Source: Planctomycetota bacterium (GTDB lineage Bacteria > Planctomycetota > UBA1135 > UBA2386). Taken from it: a stretch of 43,197 nt of DNA. Position numbers and translations under genes: made by a program. Each line of letters starts with the position of its first letter. Position 1 is the stretch's first letter. Of this stretch, positions 1 through 9,400 are shown piece after piece. The notes below the pieces were generated by a model. The model was not told where the DNA came from, made no database searches, and was given only the letters and a program-made list of their open reading frames with translations. The stretch covers positions 1-43,197 of the forward strand of contig JAGQRB010000379.1 of assembly GCA_020425925.1 (NCBI GenBank). Reading direction: 5' to 3'.

Positions 1-1
1 G

Positions 2-1075
2 CCGATCTCATGGTTCCGCGTGTCGCACGACGAGTCCATGGTCGTGTCGTTCGACACGGCGCTGCAGGACTCGGGGCGTCTCTGGGACGTGACCGAGGCC
101 GGCGAGCCATGGGTGCTGGCCGGTCACACGAGCTACGTCTATGGACTCGCCGTGAGTCCGGACGGCAGCCGCATCGCGTCCGGCGGCTGGGACGACACGA
201 TCCGCTGCTGGGACGCGCGCACGCTGCGCTCGACCGCGACCCTGCCGGTCGACGCCGATTGGGTCGGCGGCGTCGCGTTCAGTCCCGACGGCACGCTGCT
301 GGCGGCCGTCGATTCGCGACATCGCCTGAGGATCCTCGACGCCGCCACCGGCACGCCTCGAGCCGAGATGGCGGACTACGGCCTCGACCGAACGATGCCG
401 ATCACCTGGCACCCCGACGGCCGGCGCCTGCTCGTGGCGGTCGCGGACCGCGAGATCTCGGTGTTCGATCGCGAGTCCGGTGCGGTCACTGCGGCACCGC
501 TCGAGCGGCTGCGCGAGTTCCGCTCCGGAATCGTCAGCCCGGACGGCACCCGCTTCGTGCGCTGCGACGCCGCGGAGCTCGATCTCGGGATCGGCGATGT
601 CGAGGCTCGGCTCTTGCTCTGTGCGACCGACAGCGGTCGCGAACTCGCGCGCGTGGAGTGCAGCAACAACGGCTTCAAGATCGCATTCTCACCGCCCGGC
701 GCCGGTCCGCTGCGGGTCCTCGTGCCGTTCCGGCGGCGACAAGGCCAGCACGAGCGCCATGGCTGGTGCCTGCTGGACGGCCGGACCGGCGCGAAGATCG
801 CCGAGCGCGAAGTCGGGCGAGCGGCGACCATGGCGGTCGCGTTCTCGCCCGATGGCACGCGGTTCGTGACCGGCGGCTACGCGCGGACGATCCACGTCTG
901 GGACGCCGAGCATCTCGACGAGCTGGTGCGGCTCAACGGGCACACCGACTACGTCTTCCGGCTCGCGTTCAGCCCCGACGGCAGCCGGCTCTACTCGGCG
1001 TCGGGGGACGGCAGCGTGCGGGTGTGGGACACGGCGCCGCTGAGCTCCGTGCTGCTGGCGCGGCGGCGGCAGTAG
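2..1075 (+). CDS. WD40-repeat protein, C-terminal part (cut by window edge)
   Basis: The reading frame is open to the first base of the window, so the N-terminus lies outside and the GTG at 20 or internal ATGs need not be the start. About 357 residues are visible. They hold several WD40 beta-propeller blades, recognisable from repeated F/VSPDGxx(L/I)A(S/T)GG and xxWD elements (for example near nt 160-220, 270-340, 840-905 and 960-1030). The best blades are the first and the last two; the middle ones are degenerate. In planctomycetes such propellers often sit behind a Ser/Thr kinase domain and a membrane helix, as in the kinase at 6457-9696, so this may be the tail of a similar receptor. That is inference, since no kinase sequence is visible here. 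The next gene is convergent, with 39 bp between the stops. Confidence 0.85.
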   Translation, partial: PISWFRVSHDESMVVSFDTALQDSGRLWDVTEAGEPWVLAGHTSYVYGLAVSPDGSRIASGGWDDTIRCWDARTLRSTATLPVDADWVGGVAFSPDGTLLAAVDSRHRLRILDAATGTPRAEMADYGLDRTMPITWHPDGRRLLVAVADREISVFDRESGAVTAAPLERLREFRSGIVSPDGTRFVRCDAAELDLGIGDVEARLLLCATDSGRELARVECSNNGFKIAFSPPGAGPLRVLVPFRRRQGQHERHGWCLLDGRTGAKIAEREVGRAATMAVAFSPDGTRFVTGGYARTIHVWDAEHLDELVRLNGHTDYVFRLAFSPDGSRLYSASGDGSVRVWDTAPLSSVLLARRRQ

Positions 1076-1114
1076 CGGCCGCCGCTCCGGCCGATCGGGT
1101 TCGCGGGGTCGCCG

Positions 1115-4100
1115 TCAGTTGACATCGAGCCGCAGTCTGAGGCCGTTCGACGTCAGCACGCCGGCGCCGTTCTGGCCCGGAGCGAGATGGATGCCCTGCA
1201 GGTGGATCGGCAGTCCGGCGAATGCCGGGTCGGAGGGCCAGGTCTGCGTGAAGCTCACGGTCGGCGCGCCGAACAGGGTCGGGCTGAAGGGCACGTTCGC
1301 GAACGGTGAGACCATGTAGTCACAGCCCGGTGCATCGAGCCCGAGCCCGGTCAGCGGCATGCCGGGGTCCACCCCGGCGAGACTCGCGAGCAGGAGCGAG
1401 ATGCCGAGGTTGGGGTGCAGGTTGTCGAGGATGTAATCGACCGACTGGCCGAGCACCGGTCGCCCCGACGCGCGCAGCTCGACCGCGTCGACGTCGAAGC
1501 CTCGGGTGCGGACGACCTGGCCGGTGAGGTCCGAGCCGCCGGGATCCGCGGCGCCGCCGCCGAGCGAGAAGCCGGTGAGCATCGCGCCGCCGCCGGTGTC
1601 GGACTCGTTGAACACCAGGTCGTAGCGGAACTCGACACGGCCGTCGCTGAAGAGTGCGACCTGGAAGTTCGACAGGTTGGGGTTGGGCACCGGCGTCGCC
1701 AGGTACGGCGGCACCCACCACCACGTGATCCGGTATTCGCCGGCCGCACCGGGCTCGGCGTAGACGTTCTGGACGTTCGTCGCGCCATCGCACAGCAGGT
1801 CCTGCATCGACGGCGACAGCACGTGGCGCGTGTTCTGCAGCAGGTCCGCCGGCGTCGAGGCGTTGTTCATGAACGGCACGCCCGGACCGTCGAGCGTCAC
1901 GCTGCCGTTGCTGTGCGCCCAGACCTGGGTGGTGCTGTTGCCGCCGGGATAGGGGAACGTGAAGCCGAGCGGCAGCGCGCCGCTCGAGCCATCATCGGGC
2001 AATGCGAGCCCAGCGTGGATCGCAGGCGGCACGACCCAGGCACCGGCGTGCGTCGCGACGTCGTAGCCGCCGGTGGAGTTCGGTGTCAGCGTCACGGTCG
2101 TGCCGCTCAGGTCGTTGCTGCTGGCCGGGAAAGCCCCGGGGAAGATCTCGTAGAACGAGACCCGCTTGTCGTAGCAACCGGCGCCGTAGGACTCGTGGCT
2201 CGCCGCGTACGGCACCGGTGAATAGCCCAGGCGGACGATCGGCACGTACGAACTCAGCGTGCCGGTCGCGGCCGTGTTGGAAGCGGGGGAGCGAACGCAC
2301 TGGCAGGCGTGGGTCGCGGGGTTGAACGAGCACGCCAGAGCGAGCGCTCCGGACGGCGACGGTGCGCCCGTGATCATGATCTCGAGCATCAGGTCCCTGC
2401 CGAGCGCGGGATCGAACCGGAACGGTGTGTCGAGCCGGACCTCCAGCACCCAGTCGTTCGGGGTGGTGCCGCTGGCCGGTCTCGAGGTCACCGGCCCGGA
2501 GTAGACCAGGGTGTGGCCGGCGCTGCGGTTGCTGCTGAAGGTCGTGCTCGGGCTGGCGTAGTCGGCGGCGCTGTGGTCGAGCCAGACGTCGACCCGCGGC
2601 CAGGTCTGCGCTGCATTCATCGTGCCGCCCGGCACCCGCCACTGCAGGCGCTCGATGTCCACCGGCGTCGAGCGGCCCTGCGCCAGGAAATGCGACGTGT
2701 CGTAGATCGCCTGATGGCGCGAACCGACCGTCGGCGAGTTGAAGAAGCTCAGGCTCGATCCCAGCTCACCGATGCCGGCGGCCGGCACGTAGATGCCCTG
2801 GCGCTCGTAGCGCCCGTACGAGTTGCTGCTGCCGGCGGCGACCTCGACGTATTCGAAGCCGTCGGGCGCCGGCGTCACGGCGGTCGGGCCCTGCGCGCCC
2901 TGCACGCCCCAGGCGACGAGCTGGCCGTCGCGCCGCAGCGCGACCGAGTGCTGCCAACCGGACGCGAGCTGGGAGAACGTGCCGATCGGCAGTTGCGAGA
3001 TCTGGCCGTCGGAGTCGCTGCCCCATGCGACGAGCGTGCCGTCGCTGCGGCGGGCGACACCGTGGTCGATGCCGGCGGAGACCTCGACGAAGCCGGTGCC
3101 GGTAGGTAGCTGCGAGACCTGACCGGAGCCGTTGGCCCCGAACGCGCGCAACGAGCCGTCGCTGACCAGCGCGAGGGTCCAGTAGCCGCCGCTCGCGATG
3201 TCGACATCGACGTAGGAGAGTCCCGGCGCGAGCGCCGGCGCGTTGCCTTGACCGGCGCCGTTGGCGCCCCAGCCGACCAGCGATCCATCGCTGCGCAGGG
3301 CCACGGAGTGGAAGCGGCCGGCGGCGATGGCGACGTAGCTCACGCCGCTCGGCAACGCCGGGACGGTCGCCTGGCCCGCCGAATCGTCGCCCCAGCCGAC
3401 GACCTCGCCGTCGCTCTGCAGCGCGAGCGAATGGCGGTAGCCGGCGGCGACCGCGGTGTAGCGTTGGCCGGGGGCGAGGTGGGGCACGTCGAGCTGGCCG
3501 TAGGTGTTGCTGCCCCAGGCCGTGATGCGGCCGTCGCTCTGCAGAGCCAGGCCGTGCAGTTCGCCGCCGGTGATCGCGGTATGTGCCGGCAGCAGGTCGG
3601 GGGGGACGTCGGCCTGGCCGAGAGTGTTGCGGCCCCAGGCGACGACGGAGCCGTCGCTGCGCCGCGCCAGCGAGTGGTAGATACCCGCCGCGACCTCGAC
3701 GTAGGAGAGCCCGACGGGCAGCGCGGGGACGTTGGTCTGACCGTAGTAGTTGTCGCCCCAAGCGACGACGGAGCCGTCACTGCGCCGCGCCAGGGAGTGC
3801 CAGAAACCCGCCGCGACCTCGACATGGGAGAGCCCGGCGGGCAGCGCGGGGACGTTGGTCTGGCCGTAGAAGTTTTCGCCCCAAGCGAAGACGGAACCGT
3901 CGGTGCGCCGCGCCAACGAGTGATACCAGCCAGCCGCGACCTCGACGTACGTGAGCCCGATGGGCAGCGCCGGCCCGTTGGTCTGGCCGTAGGAGTTGTC
4001 GCCCCAGGCGACGACGGAGCCGTCGCTCCGCCGCGCCAGTGAGTGGTTAGCACCGCCTGCGACCTCGACGACCGTCGGCGGCAACGGCACGTCCCGCTGC

Positions 4101-4690
4101 CCCGACGAGTCGGCCCCCCAGCCGAACACCCCGGACTCACGGCTCATCAGCCTGGCGTCGCCAAAGCCGCCCTGGCCGGCGAAGGGCCCGAGCACCCGCA
4201 GTCGCAGCGTGTTCGCCCGCGCGACGTCGATCCGCAGCGTGCGCGGTGCATCGTATGGACTCGGCGAGTCGACCACGCTCTCGGCCAGAATGCCGTCGAG
4301 GTAGACCTCGAACTGCAATCCCTGAGCCGACGGGTCGACGATGCCGACCGTCGTTTCGAAGACGTCGAGCCGGCTCCCGACTTGATGCCGGATCGCCGCG
4401 AGGTCGAACTGGACGACCTCCAGAGCCGACCCGGTCGTGCGGATCCCGATGCCCTTCTGCCGCACGAGGCCGTCAGGGAAGACGATCGGAGAGCAGTCGG
4501 GCAAGGCGTCCCGACCGAGCCCCAGCGTGGTCTGGACGAACGTCACGAACGGTGGATTGGCGGTGCTCACCGCACAGCCGGCGCCACCGCCGAGGAAGTC
4601 GCTGAGGTAGACCGGGGCCGCCGACTGGGCCTGGCCGGTGGCAAGGAACACGAGCGCGGCGGCCGCCGCACGGAGCAGAGTGGATGGCAT
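1115..4690 (-). CDS. Secreted RCC1-repeat protein with NPCBM-like N-terminal domain
   Basis: This is a 1191-residue exported protein. It starts at ATG 4690 with a signal peptide ending near GQAQSAA. Residues about 25-185 resemble an NPCBM (carbohydrate-binding-module-associated) beta-sandwich, by the pattern KGIGIRTTGSAL, then a strand-rich core and FGDARLM. Residues about 190-620 contain about eleven RCC1-type blades, each with (A/G)WGxNxxGQ and xxHSLAxxxDGSV. This predicts a seven-bladed or larger propeller, or two propellers. The following 450 residues are beta-rich with several Cys and are not recognised. The last ~110 residues carry the C-terminal module seen in other exported proteins of this window (GC..., AGLPIHLQG, TSNGLRLRL). 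No partner gene is obvious; the gene lies alone between a convergent WD40 gene and a divergent lipoprotein gene. A surface adhesion or scaffold role is a guess. No Shine-Dalgarno precedes the start. Confidence 0.9.
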   Translation of the reverse strand: MPSTLLRAAAAALVFLATGQAQSAAPVYLSDFLGGGAGCAVSTANPPFVTFVQTTLGLGRDALPDCSPIVFPDGLVRQKGIGIRTTGSALEVVQFDLAAIRHQVGSRLDVFETTVGIVDPSAQGLQFEVYLDGILAESVVDSPSPYDAPRTLRIDVARANTLRLRVLGPFAGQGGFGDARLMSRESGVFGWGADSSGQRDVPLPPTVVEVAGGANHSLARRSDGSVVAWGDNSYGQTNGPALPIGLTYVEVAAGWYHSLARRTDGSVFAWGENFYGQTNVPALPAGLSHVEVAAGFWHSLARRSDGSVVAWGDNYYGQTNVPALPVGLSYVEVAAGIYHSLARRSDGSVVAWGRNTLGQADVPPDLLPAHTAITGGELHGLALQSDGRITAWGSNTYGQLDVPHLAPGQRYTAVAAGYRHSLALQSDGEVVGWGDDSAGQATVPALPSGVSYVAIAAGRFHSVALRSDGSLVGWGANGAGQGNAPALAPGLSYVDVDIASGGYWTLALVSDGSLRAFGANGSGQVSQLPTGTGFVEVSAGIDHGVARRSDGTLVAWGSDSDGQISQLPIGTFSQLASGWQHSVALRRDGQLVAWGVQGAQGPTAVTPAPDGFEYVEVAAGSSNSYGRYERQGIYVPAAGIGELGSSLSFFNSPTVGSRHQAIYDTSHFLAQGRSTPVDIERLQWRVPGGTMNAAQTWPRVDVWLDHSAADYASPSTTFSSNRSAGHTLVYSGPVTSRPASGTTPNDWVLEVRLDTPFRFDPALGRDLMLEIMITGAPSPSGALALACSFNPATHACQCVRSPASNTAATGTLSSYVPIVRLGYSPVPYAASHESYGAGCYDKRVSFYEIFPGAFPASSNDLSGTTVTLTPNSTGGYDVATHAGAWVVPPAIHAGLALPDDGSSGALPLGFTFPYPGGNSTTQVWAHSNGSVTLDGPGVPFMNNASTPADLLQNTRHVLSPSMQDLLCDGATNVQNVYAEPGAAGEYRITWWWVPPYLATPVPNPNLSNFQVALFSDGRVEFRYDLVFNESDTGGGAMLTGFSLGGGAADPGGSDLTGQVVRTRGFDVDAVELRASGRPVLGQSVDYILDNLHPNLGISLLLASLAGVDPGMPLTGLGLDAPGCDYMVSPFANVPFSPTLFGAPTVSFTQTWPSDPAFAGLPIHLQGIHLAPGQNGAGVLTSNGLRLRLDVN
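3619..4060 (-). repeat. 123-bp tandem repeats encoding RCC1 blades
   Basis: Near-identical units recur at exact 123-bp spacing, with anchors at 3619, 3742, 3865 and 3988. Each encodes 41 residues of one RCC1 blade (WGDNxYGQTN ... VEVAAGxxHSLARR). The DNA similarity between units is much higher than between the other blades of the same protein. This points to recent in-frame duplication. Confidence 0.85.
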
Positions 4691-4904
4691 CGGGAGGTTG
4701 GGTGGGGCTCGATCGGGTCGTTGGAGCGAGAACGGAAGCCGGCCAACCGGCGGTCCGCCGCGGCACCGTCACGGCTCCATGCGCCGCACCGCGGCGGCGA
4801 CCGTCAGAAACTCGACAAACACTCCACCGCAGCGGTTCGGCCGGTCCGGGTATCGCTCGGTCGGTCGGAGGCGCCGGTCGCGTGCGAGTGGCGGTTCGGC
4901 GCCA

Positions 4905-4910
4905 TACTCT
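4905..4910 (+). promoter_or_regulatory. TACTCT -10-like box 7 nt before ATG 4918
   Basis: TACTCT ends 7 nt before the ATG of the lipoprotein gene, and no Shine-Dalgarno is visible in the intervening bases. If it acts as a -10 element, transcription would begin at or next to the A of ATG (leaderless). The same TAYNCT-N6-8-ATG arrangement is found before four other genes here. No convincing -35 hexamer was seen. The remainder of the 227-bp gap 4691-4917 shows nothing I recognise. Confidence 0.4.
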
Positions 4911-4917
4911 CTCGGGC

Positions 4918-5499
4918 ATGAGGACGATCGTTCCGAGTCTCGCCCTGCTGCTCGCCGCCTGCGCGGCCACCGACGGCACCGACACCAGCGACCCCGCCGC
5001 TACGCGCGTGTGGCTGCAGGAGTTCGCGGCGCAATACTCCTACGACACCGGCTACATGGAGCAGCTGCTGGACCTGTCACCGGCGGCCTACGACACGTTC
5101 GCCGCCGCCATGGGCATGTCGGAACTCCGCGTGCACCTGCCGGTCGACGCGCACTACGTCGGCTGCATCAGCGCGCTGCTCGCCGACGACTGCGGCGCGT
5201 GCACGCAGCTGAACCTGCGAATGGCGGTCGAGGCCGGGATCGATCGGGCGCTGCTCCGGCAGGTGCTGGAAGACCCCGCCAGCCTGCCGCCCGTGCTGCG
5301 TGCGGTGCACGACTACGCCACGGCGGTCGTGCGCGGCGGCAACGCCGAAGCCGGGCGGGTGCAGCAGCTGCGTGGGCAGCTGGGTGACGAGGCCTTCGCC
5401 GAGCTCGCGGTCAACGTGCTCGGGTGTCGGATCTATCCGGGGCTGCGACGGGCGATGGGCGCGGAAGTGTCCTGTCCGCCGCCGACGCTCGACTTCTGA
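4918..5499 (+). CDS. AhpD/carboxymuconolactone decarboxylase-like lipoprotein
   Basis: This is a 193-residue protein. The start at ATG 4918 was chosen because it opens directly into a lipoprotein signal peptide with lipobox LLAAC (Cys15), so the mature protein is predicted to be membrane-anchored outside the cytoplasm. The body follows the all-helical AhpD/CMD fold: CGAC (Cys92, Cys95), then an AxxAGI helix, a LRAVHDYA helix and a final FAELAVNVLG helix. In catalytic AhpD-type proteins a Glu 12 residues before the CxxC and a His four residues after it form the proton relay. Here those positions are Tyr80 and Asn99, so peroxidase activity of the classical kind is doubtful, although the CxxC could still be redox-active. 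Export of a CMD domain as a lipoprotein is unusual. The family assignment is moderately sure; the function is unknown. Confidence 0.7.
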   Translation: MRTIVPSLALLLAACAATDGTDTSDPAATRVWLQEFAAQYSYDTGYMEQLLDLSPAAYDTFAAAMGMSELRVHLPVDAHYVGCISALLADDCGACTQLNLRMAVEAGIDRALLRQVLEDPASLPPVLRAVHDYATAVVRGGNAEAGRVQQLRGQLGDEAFAELAVNVLGCRIYPGLRRAMGAEVSCPPPTLDF

Positions 5500-5855
5500 C
5501 GGTGCGAGGCCGTCGACACCGCGCGGGGGGGACGGGTCGTCGGGTCGTCGAGTCGAACGGGCCGCGTCCGCTATCGGGTCTGCGACAGCTGCACCCCCTG
5601 ACCGGCGCCCCGACCGTCGAGATCCTGCCCCGCGCCGGCGGCTGCTGCGCGCCTCGGCGTCGCTTCGCGAGGGAGGCAACGAGAGCGGGAGGCGGTCCCG
5701 TGGCGAACGACGGTACGTTCTCTTACGCGGCCAGGTCCGCCCCCACCCGTTTGACGTTCACATCAACCGTGACCGACAGCGCCGGCCGCACTTCGCAGCG
5801 CTTCGAAGGCCAACTCGAAAGTACTGACGGCGCCGAAGCCCACTGCAGTCAGAAG
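5500..5855. other. Intergenic stretch with a possible gene remnant
   Basis: This 356-bp interval between a forward and a reverse gene has no convincing gene. The forward frame ending at the TAA at 5889-5891 contains, from about 5701 to 5840, a protein-like stretch (DGTFSYAAR ... TSTVTDSAGRT) resembling the tail of an Ig-like beta domain. It runs into the 3' end of the opposite sigma-factor gene. The codon use is less GC-biased than that of the neighbours (ACA, TCA, AGT, ACT). There is no clear start or signal peptide. It may be a fragment of a lost surface-protein gene, or chance. Confidence 0.25.
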
Positions 5856-6389
5856 CTACGCCGAAGTCTCGATCGCCTCGATCTCCCGTAACAGCCAGCT
5901 GCGCGCCACGGCCCACTTGCGATCGAGCTGACGACGTGTGAGCGCGAGCACCTCACCGGTCTCCTTGCCGTCGAGCCCGGCGAAGAAGCGCAGCTCGACG
6001 ATCTGCGCGAGGTCGTTGTCGAAGCCCGCGAGCCGTTCGAGCGCGATGTCGAGCGAGGTCACCCGCATGTTGCACTGCTCGAAGATCGCGAGCTGCTCGT
6101 CGAGCGCGACCTGTTCGCGGCCGCCGGCGCGTTTGCCCGCGGACCGTGCGCGCGCGTGGTCGACGAGGATCCGGCGCATCGCCTGCGCCGCGGTGCGCAG
6201 GAAGTGCAGCCGGTTCTCGAAGCCGAGGTCGGCCTTCTGCAGCTTGAGCCAGGCCTCGTGCACGAGCGCGGTGGTCTGCAGGGTCTGGCCCGATGCGCCG
6301 TCCCGACGGATCCTATGCGCGAGCCCGCGCAGCTCGCCGTAGACGACCGGAAACAGGTCGCTCTTCGCGTCGGAGGGGCCCGGTGCCAT
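5856..6389 (-). CDS. ECF-type RNA polymerase sigma factor (planctomycete TIGR02999-like)
   Basis: This is a 177-residue sigma-70 family factor. The N-terminal region 2 carries LFPVVYGELRGLAHR, LVHEAWLKL and FLRTAAQAMRRILVDHARA, typical of the planctomycete/acidobacterial ECF group. Region 4 near the C-terminus has LAQIVELRFFAGL, then a helix-turn-helix ending in RQLDRKWAVARSWLLREI. ATG 6389 was chosen because upstream codons are Arg/Ser-rich and unlike the family, and because a TACGCT box lies 7 nt before it. The gene is divergent from a kinase/WD40 gene, and the two starts are separated by 67 bp. This group of sigma factors commonly travels with Ser/Thr kinases, so the two probably act in one signalling route. 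That link is inferred from position. No anti-sigma factor is seen. Confidence 0.93.
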   Translation of the reverse strand: MAPGPSDAKSDLFPVVYGELRGLAHRIRRDGASGQTLQTTALVHEAWLKLQKADLGFENRLHFLRTAAQAMRRILVDHARARSAGKRAGGREQVALDEQLAIFEQCNMRVTSLDIALERLAGFDNDLAQIVELRFFAGLDGKETGEVLALTRRQLDRKWAVARSWLLREIEAIETSA

Positions 6390-6396
6390 CTCCGAG

Positions 6397-6402
6397 AGCG
6401 TA
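6397..6402 (-). promoter_or_regulatory. TACGCT -10-like box before the ECF sigma gene
   Basis: Read on the minus strand, GATACGCT is followed by 7 nt (including GGAG directly against the start codon) and then ATG 6389. The GGAG is too close to serve as a normal Shine-Dalgarno, which favours leaderless initiation from this box. It lies 41 bp from the opposing box at 6444-6449, so both promoters are packed into the same short interval. Confidence 0.4.
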
Positions 6403-6443
6403 TCGGACGCGCGGGAATTTTCGTGCCACGTCGACGCCCGGTC

Positions 6444-6449
6444 TATTCT
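6444..6449 (+). promoter_or_regulatory. TATTCT -10-like box before the kinase/WD40 gene
   Basis: TATTCT is followed by 7 nt (no Shine-Dalgarno) and ATG 6457. It matches the TAYNCT-N7-ATG layout of the divergent sigma gene. It is a candidate leaderless promoter. No clear -35 was found, which could mean use of an alternative sigma factor. Confidence 0.4.
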
Positions 6450-6456
6450 CCGCGCG

Positions 6457-9400
6457 ATGGTGGAACGCACGGAACAGGAGACCGAGCGCCTCGCGCTGCG
6501 CACCTACGAGGCTCTGCTCGACGTGCCGGCCGGCGAGCGCGAGGCGCGTCTGGACGAGCTCCGGGCCGACCAGGCCGTGCGCGCGCGCGTACGCGAGCTG
6601 CTGGCGCGCGATTCGAATGCGGCCGCGCGTGCTCGCGGCGCCGAGTTCGATGCGCTGACCGAACTGCTCGGCGACCGCGTGCCCGAGGTCGCCGGTGCGA
6701 TCGGGGGCTACGAGATCGTGCGGCAGATCGGGCGCGGCGGCATGGGGGAGGTCTACGAGGCCCGCCAGCGCGATCCGGCGCGCACCGTGGCGATCAAGGT
6801 GCTGCGGCACGGCCTCTTCGACGCTGACGCGCGCCGTCGCTTCGAGGACGAGGCGCGCCTGCTCGCGCACCTGCGTCATCCCGCGATCGCCCAGGTCATA
6901 GAGGCTGGCGTGCACACCGAAACGACGGCCACAGGCACGCGTGAGCTGCCGTTCCTCGTGCTCGAGTACGTGCCCGGGGCGCGCACGCTGGTCGACCACG
7001 CGCAGCACGAAGGGCTGCCGCTCGCGGCGCGGCTGCGGCTGCTCGTCGAAGTTGCGCTCGCCGTGCACCATGGCCACCAGAAGGGTGTCATCCACCGCGA
7101 TCTCAAGCCCGCGAACCTGCTCGTCGGCGAAGACGGTCGCCCGAAGGTCATCGACTTCGGGGTCGCGAGCGTGCAGGGTGGCGAGCTCGCTCGCACGACT
7201 GCGATGACGCAGGCCGGCCAGGTGATCGGCACGATCGGCTACATCGCGCCCGAAGCGCTCGCGGGCGAAGCCGACGTCGCCGACGTGCGTGCCGACGTCT
7301 ACGCGCTCGGAGCCGTGGCCTTCGAGCTCGCAACCGGGGTGACGCCGTTCGATCTCGACGGCGTGCCGCTCGCGGAGGCCGCGCGCCGGGTCACCACGAC
7401 CTCGCCGCGGCGGCCGCGCGAAGCTGCGCCGGGCGTCGACCCCGACCTCGCCGCCGTGCTGCTGCAGGCGATCGCCAGAGAGCCGGCCGATCGCTACGCG
7501 TCCGCAGCAGCGCTGGCCGACGATCTCGGGCGCTGGCTCGGAAGCCAGCCGGTGGTCGCCCGGCGACCCGGTGCCGCGCGCCGACTGCGGCTGTTCGCGC
7601 GCCGCAACCCGCCGCTCGCGGCCGCGATCGTGGCGCTCCTGCTCGTGATCGTCGGTGCGCTGGCGGGCGTGCTGTGGATCCAGCACGCCGCGATAGCGAC
7701 CGCGGAGCGCGACGGCTATCGCACCGGGATCATCGCCGTGGCCGCGATGGCCGACACCGGGGAAACCGGCCTGGCGCACGATCTGCTCGCGAACGCGCCG
7801 CCCGGCGAGCGCGCGTGGGAGTGGCGGCACCTCGACCTCGCGTTCGAGAGCAGCGAACGCGGGAACGCACCGTTCCGGGCCTACGAGCCGCGCGGGACCT
7901 CCGAGTCGGGGGCCTACGAGTGGAGCCGTCAGGTGCTCGCGGATTTCGATCTCGACCGTGATGCGAAGCGGCTCGTGGTCGGTCATCCGAACGGCAAGCT
8001 GCTCGTGCTCGACGCCGCGGACGGCACCGAGCTGGCCGCGTACGACCTCGATGCCGACGTGCGTTTCGTGCGGTTCGCCGGCGAACACGCGGTGTTCTGC
8101 GCCGGACTCGGCGATCGGGCGCCGATCCGCCTCGTCGATCTGCGCGACGGCAGCTCGCAGCGGCTCTACGAACTGCCGGATCGCGGCGTCGTGAACTCGG
8201 TCGCGGTCTCGGACGATGGCCGTTTCGGTGCCAGCGCCGGCGCGACCTCGCCGTTTCGCGGTGGCGAGATCCTGGTCTTCGACCTGGCGCGCGGCGCGCG
8301 CCTGCATCGGCTCGGCAACGACGACGATCCGCCCGTCCTGCGCGTCGAGTTCGCGGCCGACGGTCGCTACGTCTTCGCCGGCAACTTCCGCGGCGAGATC
8401 ACGCGTTGGGACCTGCGTGCCGAGGGCGGTCCGCAGGCGCTGCGGATGCGTGCCGAGCGCTTCGAGAAGCACGGCAACCTGATCTCCTGTCTTGCCAGGT
8501 CCACGGACGGCAAACGTCTCGCATCGGTCGGCGGCGAATCGATCGCCGTCTGGCAGATCGACTCGCTGCAGCTCGAGGCAGTCATGACGGGGGCGATCCA
8601 GGAAGTCGGTTGGACACCGCACGGTGATCAGCTGGTCGTTTCGCAGCGCAAGAACCCGATCGTTGCGCTCGCCGCGATCGCGGATGGGCCGGCGCTGCTC
8701 AGCGCGCCCGGGCTGGGCCATGAAGCCATGCTGAGTCGGATCGTCGCCATCGAACAAGGTCGCCGCGTGTTCACCTCGGCCTACGACGGCACGATCCGCG
8801 TCTGGAGGCTCGATCGCCTCGCCGCCCGACACGCCTTGAACTGGCACACGAAGGCCGTGCGAGCGGTTGCGGCCTCGAACGACGGGGAGCGAGTCGTCTC
8901 GATCGGCAGCGCCGACCGGCTCGTGGTATGGGATCGCGCGAGCGGTCGCCGGCGCGCCGCCCTCGAGCTGCCGCAGCGGGTCAACGCGATCGCCGCCGAT
9001 CCGGGGTCGGACCAGTTCGTGCTCGCGGGTCGCGGCCTCTGGCGGCTCGATTCGCTCGAGGCGCCCGCGCTGACGGCGCTCGGATCGATCGACGGTGAGC
9101 TCAATGACGTCGCGTGGCGACCCAATGGCAGCGCGTTCGCGACCGCGAGCAGCGCCGGGGTGGTCACGCTCCACGACCCGCAGGGCGGGGCCCTCGTCGA
9201 GCGAACGGTGGGAGGTGGAGCGGCGATCAAGCGCGTCGCGTTCTCCGCGTCCGGTGAACGCTTGCTGACGGGCACGGTCGCGGGCGCACTGGAGGAGTGG
9301 TCCGGCACCGATCTGACGTCCCACCACACGATCGGTGAGGTCGGCGAAGTGACGGACATCGCGTATTTGCCCGGAAGTGACGAGCACGTGCTCTCGGCCT

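Noticed and set aside
3580-4090. Regular repeats considered as a CRISPR-like array
   Set aside because: Units of 123 bp have no unique spacers and encode in-frame RCC1 blades.
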